Origin: a bacterium | GTDB lineage: Bacteria > Planctomycetota > UBA11346 | Direction of reading: 5' to 3' | Assembly (NCBI GenBank): GCA_020049615.1 | Contig: JAIFKN010000274.1 | Coordinates: forward strand, 1 to 31,642 | Length of the DNA: 31,642 nucleotides | Part shown: positions 24,242-30,917 of the stretch, in pieces | Numbering within the stretch: position 1 is the stretch's first letter | Layout: every line of letters begins with the position of its first letter | The notes under the pieces: model-generated | What the model was told of the DNA's origin: nothing | Databases searched by the model: none | What the model saw: only the letters and a program-made list of their open reading frames with translations | Program-made: the position numbers and the translations under genes

Positions 24242-24988
24242 ATGCCCGCCTGCCAGATCCTGACCCACCGGCCGGCGGATCCCCGTGAAAAGCCCATGGA
24301 TACCGGCTGGCGCACCCTGCCCGCCGTGCTGATCGAGTGCCCGCAGGGCGGGAGCTGGCGGATGGATTGCGAAGGTCAGGCCCCGATAATCGCCAGCAGT
24401 GGCCAGACTTTCGCCATTCCAGCCGGCTGGCGCCACCGTCTGCGGACGTCAGGATCCCGCGGCATGATCAGCACCTGGTGCCTGCTGCGGTGGAGCGATG
24501 ACGCAGGACTGCCCTGGACCATCCCGGGACGACCGACGAGGCTGGGCGATGGCGCAGCCGACGAACTGATGCGCCTTGCACCAGGATCCGGATCCGTCGC
24601 CGAGGCCAACCGCCTGTCAGCCGCCTGGCGATTGGCGGCGCTGCTCTGCGCCGCCTCTCCGCCCGCACCTGACGCCGGCGATCCGCGCTGGCGCAGCCTG
24701 CTGGCGCATCTGCATGAACCCCTCGGACGCCAGGACGTGGCGATGCAGGCCGGTCTCAGCGCCTCCAGGCTGCACGACTGGTGCGTGTCCCGCTGCGGCC
24801 TCGCGCCGATGCGCCTGCTCGCCCGCCTGCGCATCGAACGGGCCCAGGAACTGCTGCTCTGCTCCGACCTGCCGTTGGGTGAGGTCGCCGAGCGCTCCGG
24901 GCATGGATCCCCCTTCTGGTTCTCGCGGGCCTTCCGCGCCGCCACCGGCAGGACACCGAGCGCCTGGCGGCGGAGCCAGCGCGCCTGA
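24242..24988 (+). CDS. AraC-family transcriptional regulator
   Basis: The 248-residue product has a short N-terminal sensing region (FAIPAGWRHRLRTSG resembles the cupin-like strand of AraC proteins) and a C-terminal AraC DNA-binding domain from about residue 150: VAMQAGLSASRLHDWCVSRCGLAPM for the first helix-turn-helix and LGEVAERSGHGSPFWFSRAF with RTPSAWRR for the second. It starts at the ATG at 24242, divergent from the fusion gene, which it probably regulates. Its stop lies three bases from the convergent methyltransferase gene. It is short for the family, with a compact ligand domain, and is not closely similar to the first AraC protein. Confidence 0.85.
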   Translation: MPACQILTHRPADPREKPMDTGWRTLPAVLIECPQGGSWRMDCEGQAPIIASSGQTFAIPAGWRHRLRTSGSRGMISTWCLLRWSDDAGLPWTIPGRPTRLGDGAADELMRLAPGSGSVAEANRLSAAWRLAALLCAASPPAPDAGDPRWRSLLAHLHEPLGRQDVAMQAGLSASRLHDWCVSRCGLAPMRLLARLRIERAQELLLCSDLPLGEVAERSGHGSPFWFSRAFRAATGRTPSAWRRSQRA

Positions 24989-24991
24989 GCG

Positions 24992-25759
24992 TCAGAGCTT
25001 GCCGCACATGGCCAGGAGCCGCGCCAAGGGCAGCCAGGCCTGCGGCGGGACGGCGCGCGGGTGCGCCTGCGGATCCCAGCCGTTCTCCGCCCCCTGCCGC
25101 TGCAGCTGGACCTTGGAGGCGATGCCACGCAGGGCCTCGGAGACGGTGCGGGGGCCGGCGAAGGCGCGTTCCAGCAGGGCATCTACCGCCAGCAGGCCGC
25201 GAGCATCGGCCTCCCGGTCGCGGCGGAATCGCCACACCGCCAGATCGACCCGCGCGGGTGGCGTGGTCGCCTCACGCGGCAATCGGGCGACGAAGGTGGC
25301 CTGACCGGCGCAGGCGAGCAGCGCGCCGGATCGCGTGCCGGGCGCCGAAAGCTTTTCCGCCGTCTCGTGCTGCAGGATCAGATCGAGGGCGTGCGGCGGC
25401 TGCGGACCGAGGATCCAGCCACGCACCAGCGCGGCGGTGAGATGGAAGGGCGGATTGGCGACCACGCGCCACGGCCCGACGAAGCCCGGCACCCACGAGC
25501 GCAGATCGGCCGCGACGATGTCGCAAGCCGTGCCGAAGCGCCGGCGCAGCTCCTGCAGCCGGTCGGGCGCGAACTCGGCGCAGGTCACCTGCGCCCCGAG
25601 CCGCAGCAGTTCGGCCGTGATGGCGCCCAGTCCGGCGCCGGCATCAAGCACCCGCTCACCGGCCTTCACCCGTGTTCCGGAGACGAAACGGGCAGCGACC
25701 TCGGGCTTCAGATCATGCTGCTGCGGGCCAGCAGAATCGTCAGCGGGGCGTCTGGCCAC
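24992..25759 (-). CDS. Erm/KsgA-type rRNA adenine methyltransferase-like protein
   Basis: The 255-residue protein starts at a GTG that overlaps the end of the epimerase-like gene by 20 bases. The SAM site is clear: VLDAGAGLGAITAELL (D39 to G45), acidic E62 in CAEFAPDRL and D85 in AADLRSW. Motif IV reads NPPF (102-105) where KsgA and Erm enzymes have NLPY or NIPY. The N-terminal GPQQHDLKPEVAARFV resembles the QHFL opening of Erm proteins. The family dimethylates adenines of 16S or 23S rRNA; target and any macrolide-resistance role cannot be read from sequence. Its place at the end of the nif-mod operon gives no functional link. Confidence 0.72.
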   Translation of the reverse strand: MARRPADDSAGPQQHDLKPEVAARFVSGTRVKAGERVLDAGAGLGAITAELLRLGAQVTCAEFAPDRLQELRRRFGTACDIVAADLRSWVPGFVGPWRVVANPPFHLTAALVRGWILGPQPPHALDLILQHETAEKLSAPGTRSGALLACAGQATFVARLPREATTPPARVDLAVWRFRRDREADARGLLAVDALLERAFAGPRTVSEALRGIASKVQLQRQGAENGWDPQAHPRAVPPQAWLPLARLLAMCGKL

Positions 25760-26606
25760 CGGCGGCCTCCATCATGTCGCGCAGCCAGCTGGCATCCTGG
25801 GCGATGCGCGATGGACCGAGATCGAGGCCGGTGAAATTCTCGATCGACAGCCAGCCGTGGTATCCGGCGGCGTCGAGGGTGCCGATGATGGTCGGCCAGC
25901 GCAGCGTCCCCTGCCCCAGAGGCGCAAAGCCGGTCGCGGTGCCGTTCCAGCCGGTGCCGCCGGTGCGATGCCAGACATCCTTCACATGGACGTGGGCCAG
26001 GTACGGGCCGAGCAGACCGACCGCGGTATCGAGCGGTTCGGACCCTTCGCGCACCGTGTTGGCGATGTCGTAGATCACGCCGACGCGCAGCGGATCAAGG
26101 CTGTCGATCAGGCGGAGGGCGCCGCTCGCCCCCGTCGCCAGCGTACCGTCATGCGTCTCCATCAGGAAGCGCACGCCCTCGCCCTCGGCGATCACGGCCA
26201 ACTCGCGCCAGGCCAGCCGCTGGGCCGCGATCTGCGCCTGGATGCGGCCGCGCTCGGGACGGTCGATCCAGACGCGCACGCTGGGCGCGCCGATGGTCCG
26301 CGCCGCGGCGGCGAGTCGGCGCGCGGCCGGCAGATCGGTGGCGGAGGCATAGCCTGCCAGGACCGGGCACTTCAAGCGCCATTCGCCGAGGATGCGAGCC
26401 ACGTCATGGGCGAGCACTTCGATGCGGTCGAGGTCGAGGACGGCCGCGTTGTTGTCCCAGAACCCGGGTGCCCGGGACGGATCGAAGCGATGCGGCTTGC
26501 AGGCCAGGTCCAGTCCGGCGATGCCGGCGGCGGCGACCAGCGGGGCGAGTTCGTCGAGCGGCAGCCAGGGCGAGCAAGCGGTGAAGAGCGAGACCGGGTG
26601 GCGCAT
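25740..26606 (-). CDS. Sugar phosphate isomerase/epimerase-like TIM-barrel protein
   Basis: The 288-residue protein belongs to the xylose isomerase-like/AP endonuclease 2 superfamily of metal-dependent TIM barrels. The metal-binding pattern is present: E150 (LMETHDG), D180 (IYDIAN), H206 (HVHVKD) and E256 (SIENF). Substrates in this superfamily are ketoses, inosose compounds and similar; the one used here is not known. I chose the ATG at 26606 (MRHPVSLFTA); an in-frame start at 26642 would add 12 residues unlike the family. It lies 45 bases after mop and overlaps the methyltransferase start, so it probably belongs to the same transcript. Confidence 0.82.
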   Translation of the reverse strand: MRHPVSLFTACSPWLPLDELAPLVAAAGIAGLDLACKPHRFDPSRAPGFWDNNAAVLDLDRIEVLAHDVARILGEWRLKCPVLAGYASATDLPAARRLAAAARTIGAPSVRVWIDRPERGRIQAQIAAQRLAWRELAVIAEGEGVRFLMETHDGTLATGASGALRLIDSLDPLRVGVIYDIANTVREGSEPLDTAVGLLGPYLAHVHVKDVWHRTGGTGWNGTATGFAPLGQGTLRWPTIIGTLDAAGYHGWLSIENFTGLDLGPSRIAQDASWLRDMMEAAGGQTPR

Positions 26607-26651
26607 CGCATACAACGATGGCGCCCCGGACAACAGGCGCAACGTCCGGCT

Positions 26652-26861
26652 TCAGTCCACGGCGACGAGGACGCTGGAAGCCTTGACCACGGCGCAGGCC
26701 TTGGCGCCCTTCTTCAGCCCGAGGTGCCTGACCGACCCTTTCGTGATGACGGCGGTGATGATGATGCCGGGCGCGATCTCGATCGAGACCTCGCTATTGA
26801 CCGATCCTGCTTTGATCGCCTTGACCGTACCGGGGAACATGTTGCGGGCGCTGATCTTCAT
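26652..26861 (-). CDS. mop: Molybdopterin/molybdate-binding protein Mop (molbindin)
   Basis: The 69-residue product is a single Mop domain. It shows the family line nearly complete: MKISARNMFPGTVKAIKAGS, then VNSEVSIEIAPG, ITAVITKGSVRHLGLKKG and AVVKASSVLVAVD. Such molbindins assemble into hexamers that bind molybdate and buffer it in the cytoplasm. It sits 24 bases after modC. Downstream of a molybdate transporter and next to nif genes, it probably holds molybdenum for FeMo-cofactor and other cofactors. Confidence 0.93.
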   Translation of the reverse strand: MKISARNMFPGTVKAIKAGSVNSEVSIEIAPGIIITAVITKGSVRHLGLKKGAKACAVVKASSVLVAVD

Positions 26862-26885
26862 GGTTCGGCTCCTATGGGCTGCGGC

Positions 26886-27959
26886 CTAGCGGCCGGTGAG
26901 GGATACAGCCTTGAACAGGATGTGCACCGGTGCGCCGACGTCGATGCCGAGCTGCGCGACAGTCCTGCCGCTGATCTCGACCAGCACCTCCTGGCCGATG
27001 TCGACGCTGACCACCACGCGATCCTCGGCCGCGGTGACGGCACGGACGTTGCCGGGCAGCTGGTTCTGCAACGAGATGCCGGCGACCGGACCCAGGGCCA
27101 GGGCCACATCATCCGGTTTGAGCAGCAGTTCGATGCGTCCGCCCGGAGCGATGCCGCAGCGCGGACAGATGACGCTGCCGCCGCCGTCGAGGGCGACGAT
27201 GGTGACCGGTTCACCGGTCGGCTGTTCCGCGACCGTGCCGCGCAGGATGTTGACCATGCCCGCGTCGTGCAGCAGCGGCAGCAGGGCCGGCTGGCGGACG
27301 ATGGTGCCGAGGGGGCCGTGAGCGGCGGCCCGGCCGCGGTCGAGCAGCAGCAGATCATCGCAGACATGCAGCAGCTCGCCGAGGTCGTGGCTGACATGCA
27401 GCACCGGCATGGAGAAGGCCTCGCGCACCCGGCGGAGGTAGGGCAGGATCTGCCGCTTCAGTCCGCGATCGAGGGCGGCGAGTGGCTCGTCCAGCAGCAG
27501 CAGGCGCGGCGAGCAGAGCAGCGCCCGGCCGAGGGCGACGCGCTGGCGCTGGCCGCCCGACAGGGTCGCCGGCCGGCGTGGCAGCAGGTCGGCGATGTCG
27601 AGTAGCCGCACGACGTCGCCGAGGGCGATGCGGCGCGCCGCGGGCGGCAGCAGGCGCTCACCATAGCGTAGATTGCCTTCGACGCTGAGATGCGGCAGCA
27701 GATGGCCATGCTGGAAGACGACGCCGAGGCGGCGGCGGTGCGGTGGCACATGGATGCCGGCCGCCACATCGTCGAGCACCTCGTCGTCGAGGACGATCCG
27801 CCCACGCGCCGGCCGCACCAGGCCGGCGACGAGGGCGAGCAGGGTGCTCTTGCCGGCGCCGGACGGGCCGAACACGCCGGTGGCGCCGCTGGTCAACTCG
27901 GCCGCGATGGCCAGCGCGAAGGGGCCGCGTTCGACCGTCGCATCGAGGACCAGTCTCAT
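26886..27959 (-). CDS. modC: Molybdate ABC transporter ATP-binding protein
   Basis: ModC hydrolyses ATP to drive molybdate import through ModB. The 357-residue protein has Walker A GPSGAGKST (31-39), Q-loop VFQ (Q83), signature LSGGQ (133-137), Walker B LLLLDEP (153-159) and the switch histidine H191 (HVSHD). The C-terminal part from about residue 295 is a Mop/TOBE-type domain (NQLPGNVRAVTAAEDRVVVS to APVHILFKAVSLTG) that senses molybdate or tungstate. The ATG at 27959 overlaps the modB stop (ATGA). An open frame upstream to 28265 lies over modB and is spurious. Confidence 0.94.
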   Translation of the reverse strand: MRLVLDATVERGPFALAIAAELTSGATGVFGPSGAGKSTLLALVAGLVRPARGRIVLDDEVLDDVAAGIHVPPHRRRLGVVFQHGHLLPHLSVEGNLRYGERLLPPAARRIALGDVVRLLDIADLLPRRPATLSGGQRQRVALGRALLCSPRLLLLDEPLAALDRGLKRQILPYLRRVREAFSMPVLHVSHDLGELLHVCDDLLLLDRGRAAAHGPLGTIVRQPALLPLLHDAGMVNILRGTVAEQPTGEPVTIVALDGGGSVICPRCGIAPGGRIELLLKPDDVALALGPVAGISLQNQLPGNVRAVTAAEDRVVVSVDIGQEVLVEISGRTVAQLGIDVGAPVHILFKAVSLTGR

Positions 27960-28645
27960 GCCGCCCCGATCCGCGCGCCGAGGCGCCGCGCCATCCACTC
28001 GCTGACCACCAGGGCAGCGATCGAGACGGCGACGCTGATCGCCACCAGCCGCCAGACCATCGCATCGCCATCGGGCACCTGGGTATATTGCCAGATCGCA
28101 ACCGGCAGGGTGCGGCTCTCGCCCGGGATGTTCCCGGCAAGGGTGATGGTGGCTCCGAACTCGCCGAGGCAGCGGGCGAAGGCCAGCACCGTGCCGGCAA
28201 GGACTCCGGGCAGGGCCAGCGGCAGGGTGACGGTGGCGAAGACCCTCCAGGGTGGCGCACCGCAAGTCGCAGCGGCGCGTTCGACATCACGGTCGATCAG
28301 TTCGATGGCGAGGCGGACCGAGCGTACCAGCAGCGGGAAGCTCATCGCCGCCGCCGCCACCACAGCCCCCTTCCAATCGAAGACCAGGCGCCAACCGAAC
28401 CATTCCTGGAGCAGCGCACCGAGCGGGGAGTGGCGGCCGAAGGCGACCAGCAGCAGCCAGCCGGTGACCACCGGCGGCAGGACCAGCGGCAGATGGACGA
28501 CGGCATCGACCAGCGCCTTGCCGGGAAAGCTTCGACGCGCCAGCAGCCAGCCGATGGCGACGCCGGGAACGGCCAGCAGCAACAGGGCCGAGCCGGCGAC
28601 CTGCAGGCTGAGACGCAGGATCTCCTGTTCGGCCGGCGACAACAT
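27956..28645 (-). CDS. modB: Molybdate ABC transporter permease
   Basis: ModB forms the membrane channel. The 229-residue protein has about five to six helices and the cytoplasmic EAA loop that contacts ModC (VERAAATCGAPPWRVFATVTLPLALPG region, about 120-146). HLPLVLPPVVTG and FARCLGEFGATI are characteristic of ModB/CysT-type permeases. The ATG directly abuts the modA stop (TGAATG) and its own stop overlaps modC. Confidence 0.94.
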   Translation of the reverse strand: MLSPAEQEILRLSLQVAGSALLLLAVPGVAIGWLLARRSFPGKALVDAVVHLPLVLPPVVTGWLLLVAFGRHSPLGALLQEWFGWRLVFDWKGAVVAAAAMSFPLLVRSVRLAIELIDRDVERAAATCGAPPWRVFATVTLPLALPGVLAGTVLAFARCLGEFGATITLAGNIPGESRTLPVAIWQYTQVPDGDAMVWRLVAISVAVSIAALVVSEWMARRLGARIGAA

Positions 28646-29389
28646 TCAGCGTTTCAGCACGGTGAAGCCATACTGCTCGTACACCGGCACCGCTACCGGA
28701 CTGGTGAGGAAGGCGAGGAAGGCGCGCGCCGCCGGCGAGGCGTTGGTGGTGGCGGCCACCGGATAACGCACCGGTTTGTGCAGGCCTTCGGGGAAGGTGG
28801 CCACGACCTCGACCTTGGCCGAGGTCCGCGCATCGGTGGCGTAGACCACGCCAGCATCGACCTCGGCGGTCTCCACCAGGCGGAGCGCTGCCCGCACATC
28901 GGCGGTCGGCGCCAGGCGCTTCTCCAACCAGCCCCACCAGCCGAGATTGATGAAGGCCTCCTTGCCGTAGATGCCGACCGGGACATTGGTCGGGTCCCCG
29001 ATCGCTAGGCGTCCGGTGAAGGCGGCTTCGGCCGGGAAGTCCTGCGCGATCCTGATGGGAAAGGCCTTGCCGGCCGGCGCGATCATCACCAGGGCGTTGC
29101 CGAGCAGGTCGACCCGGCTGGCAATGTCGACCTGCTTGCGTTCCGCGAGGTAATCCATCCATTTCATGTCCGCGGAGAAGAAGATGTCGGCCGGCGCGCC
29201 GTTCTCAATCTGCTTGGCCAGGGTCGAGGCGGCGGCGAAGCTGGTGACGATGCGCACGCCGGTCTTCGCCTCGTAGGCCTTGGCCAGGTCGCCCACGGCG
29301 TTGGTCAGGCTGGCGGCGGCGAAGACAGTGGGGGATTCGCCACCCATGGCAGCGGCGATGACGAGCAGCGCGGCGATCAGACGGGACAT
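28646..29389 (-). CDS. modA: Molybdate ABC transporter substrate-binding protein
   Basis: ModA binds molybdate in the periplasm. The 247-residue precursor has a signal peptide (MSRLIAALLVIAAAMGG) and family signatures VFAAASLTNAVGDLA, the oxyanion-binding serines in SFAAASTLAKQI, ADIFFSADMKWMD and DAGVVYATDA. Three consecutive ATG codons stand at the start (29395, 29392, 29389). The AAGGAGG at 29402-29396 touches the first, while its spacing to the third is six bases, so I chose the third. It lies 132 bases after nifV, a gap with two hairpins, so it may be read both from nifV and from its own promoter. Confidence 0.93.
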   Translation of the reverse strand: MSRLIAALLVIAAAMGGESPTVFAAASLTNAVGDLAKAYEAKTGVRIVTSFAAASTLAKQIENGAPADIFFSADMKWMDYLAERKQVDIASRVDLLGNALVMIAPAGKAFPIRIAQDFPAEAAFTGRLAIGDPTNVPVGIYGKEAFINLGWWGWLEKRLAPTADVRAALRLVETAEVDAGVVYATDARTSAKVEVVATFPEGLHKPVRYPVAATTNASPAARAFLAFLTSPVAVPVYEQYGFTVLKR

Positions 29390-29395
29390 CATCAT

Positions 29396-29402
29396 CCTCC
29401 TT
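29396..29402 (-). promoter_or_regulatory. Ribosome-binding site of modA
   Basis: AAGGAGG on the minus strand is a full Shine-Dalgarno match. Its spacing to the three tandem ATG codons is 0, 3 and 6 bases; only the last is normal, which decides the modA start at 29389. Confidence 0.75.
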
Positions 29403-29449
29403 GGCGGACTGTGACCGGTAAAGGCCCCTGCTCAACGGGAACGGGTACT

Positions 29450-29469
29450 CCGGCGGTTCGATCCACCGG
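29450..29469. other. GC-rich hairpin in the nifV-modA gap
   Basis: This 20-bp imperfect palindrome (minus strand CCGGTGGATCGAACCGCCGG) can form a stem of seven pairs including one G-U, with a six-base loop. It lies about 60 bases before modA. It may be a partial terminator or processing site that sets nifV and mod expression apart. No T-run follows. Confidence 0.4.
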
Positions 29470-29487
29470 ATGGGCCCTCGAAGGCGG

Positions 29488-29501
29488 TGGCGGTTCCGCC
29501 A
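29488..29501. other. Short perfect palindrome in the nifV-modA gap
   Basis: TGGCGGTTCCGCCA is a perfect 14-bp palindrome, about 20 bases after the nifV stop. It may be a protein-binding site or the foot of an RNA hairpin. It does not match the ModE site pattern that I know. Confidence 0.4.
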
Positions 29502-29521
29502 TGCGACGCTGTGCCTCCGCC

Positions 29522-30613
29522 TCAGCGCCGCAACGCCTGCACCAGATCGCACAGACCCTCGGGAGTGATCGGACCACCGGTTCTGACCGCTGCGACCACG
29601 CGCTCCAATTCGCCGGCGCGCAGTTCCAGCCCACTGCTCCGGCAGGCCTGACGCACGGCGCCCAAGCCGCTCTGCGGGCCGAGCAGGAGTTCACGGCGCG
29701 CTCCGACCGTGGCCGGGTCGAAGGGTTCGTAGGTGCGCGGATCCTTGGCCAACCCGTCGACATGCAGTCCGGAGGCGACCCGCCAGATGGCGTCGCCGAC
29801 GATCGGCGCATGCGCGTCGCAGCGACGGCCGAGGGCGCGGGCGGCGGTGCGGCAGAGTCCCGGCAGGAGATCCAGGCGGTGGGCGGTGCCGTGGCGCTGG
29901 GCGAGCCAGGCGGCGAGACATTCCGTCCGCGCCGTGCCAGCGCGCTCGCCAGCACCGAGCAGGCAGCCATCGGCCCACTCCGCGCCAGCATCCAGGGCGG
30001 ATATGGCGTTGCCGGTGGCCAGGCCGAAATCGTCGTGGCAATGCACCCCGACCGGTCCGCCGAACGCGGCGCGCGCCAGGTGCACCAGCGCGGCGATGCG
30101 CGCCGGGGAAGCCGCGCTCACCGTGTCAGCCAAACGAATCCGCACGAAACCGGCACGACCGGCGGCCTGGCACGCGGCAGCGATCAGGCCAGGGTCGGCC
30201 CGGGTCGCATCCTCCAGGCCAAGTGCCAGGCTGGTGATCCCGGCCTGCTGCGCCTCGACGGCGGCCCCGGCGATGCGGCGGAGCAGCCAGGGACGGTCGC
30301 AGCGCAGCCGGCGCTCGAGGTGCAGGTCGCTCGCCGGCAGGGAGATGTGCACCACATCGGCGCGGCAGGCCGCGGCCAGGGCGATGTCGGCGGGCAGCCC
30401 CCGGCACCACACTGACAGGCGTAGACGCGGCGCCGTACGCCGCGCAGCCGTGACCAGCGCCGGCAGGCCGCCATCGCGCGAAGCGCAGCCGATCTCCGCC
30501 TCGGCGACACCCACCGCCGCCAGACCACGCAGGATGGCCAGGCGGCTGCGGCTGGTCAGCCGCGCAGCCGGCGACTGCGCCCCCTCGCGCAACGTGGCGT
30601 CGAGCAGGAACAT
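29522..30613 (-). CDS. nifV: Homocitrate synthase
   Basis: NifV condenses acetyl-CoA with 2-oxoglutarate to homocitrate, the organic ligand of FeMo-cofactor. The 363-residue TIM-barrel protein belongs to the LeuA/homocitrate synthase family. It begins with the metal- and substrate-binding motif LLDATLREGAQSP (usual form DTTLRDGEQ, so E10 stands for the Asp and A12 for the Glu). It has the metal ligands H191 and H193 (HCHDDFGLATGNA) and GAGERAGTARTE at about 221-232. Family membership alone does not exclude a related synthase, but its place just after nifB makes homocitrate synthase the best call. The ATG at 30613 is one base after the ferredoxin stop; a longer frame to 30661 overlaps the ferredoxin and is rejected. 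Confidence 0.88.
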   Translation of the reverse strand: MFLLDATLREGAQSPAARLTSRSRLAILRGLAAVGVAEAEIGCASRDGGLPALVTAARRTAPRLRLSVWCRGLPADIALAAACRADVVHISLPASDLHLERRLRCDRPWLLRRIAGAAVEAQQAGITSLALGLEDATRADPGLIAAACQAAGRAGFVRIRLADTVSAASPARIAALVHLARAAFGGPVGVHCHDDFGLATGNAISALDAGAEWADGCLLGAGERAGTARTECLAAWLAQRHGTAHRLDLLPGLCRTAARALGRRCDAHAPIVGDAIWRVASGLHVDGLAKDPRTYEPFDPATVGARRELLLGPQSGLGAVRQACRSSGLELRAGELERVVAAVRTGGPITPEGLCDLVQALRR

Positions 30614-30614
30614 C

Positions 30615-30874
30615 TCAGGCGACCAGGTGGGCCTCGGCCGGCTTGCCCTCGGCCAAGGCATCGAGTATCTCGTCGACCGTGTCCTCGGTGATCTTGCCGT
30701 ACCACCAGCCCTCGGGATAGACGACCAGGATCGGGCCCTTGTCGCACATCTTCAGGCAGCCGGTGTTGGACACCATGACGTTCTCGATGCCGCGCTCCTC
30801 GACCCCCTCCTGGAGGTACTGGATCAGCGACGGCGCATCGCGCCGCGTGCAGGTGCCGTATGCTTGGGTTTCAT
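30615..30874 (-). pseudogene. Broken thioredoxin-like 2Fe-2S ferredoxin gene (nif-associated)
   Basis: An ATG at 30874 with GGAG six bases upstream opens MKPKH, the usual start of this ferredoxin family, but that frame ends after 16 residues at 30824. In another frame the sequence from about 30857 encodes a clear ferredoxin: GTCTRRDAPSLIQYLQEGVE, then VMVSNTGCLKMCDKGPILVV and YPEGWWYGKITEDTVDE, ending at 30615. This frame has no ATG, GTG or TTG start before the internal ATG in NVMVSN. Relatives carry about 10-15 more residues between KPKH and GTC, including the first cluster cysteine; they are missing here, leaving three of four cysteines. A deletion whose length is 1 modulo 3 would explain both. 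It lies between nifB and nifV, one base before nifV. It may be a real pseudogene or an assembly error. Confidence 0.8.
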
Positions 30875-30917
30875 GGTTGTCTCCAGGACCGTGGGCTTCA
30901 GCCCGCGTCGGTTTGGT

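Noticed and set aside
30893..30904. Small GGGC-GCCC hairpin between nifB and the ferredoxin
   Set aside because: The four-base stem without a T-run is too weak to call a terminator or regulatory site.
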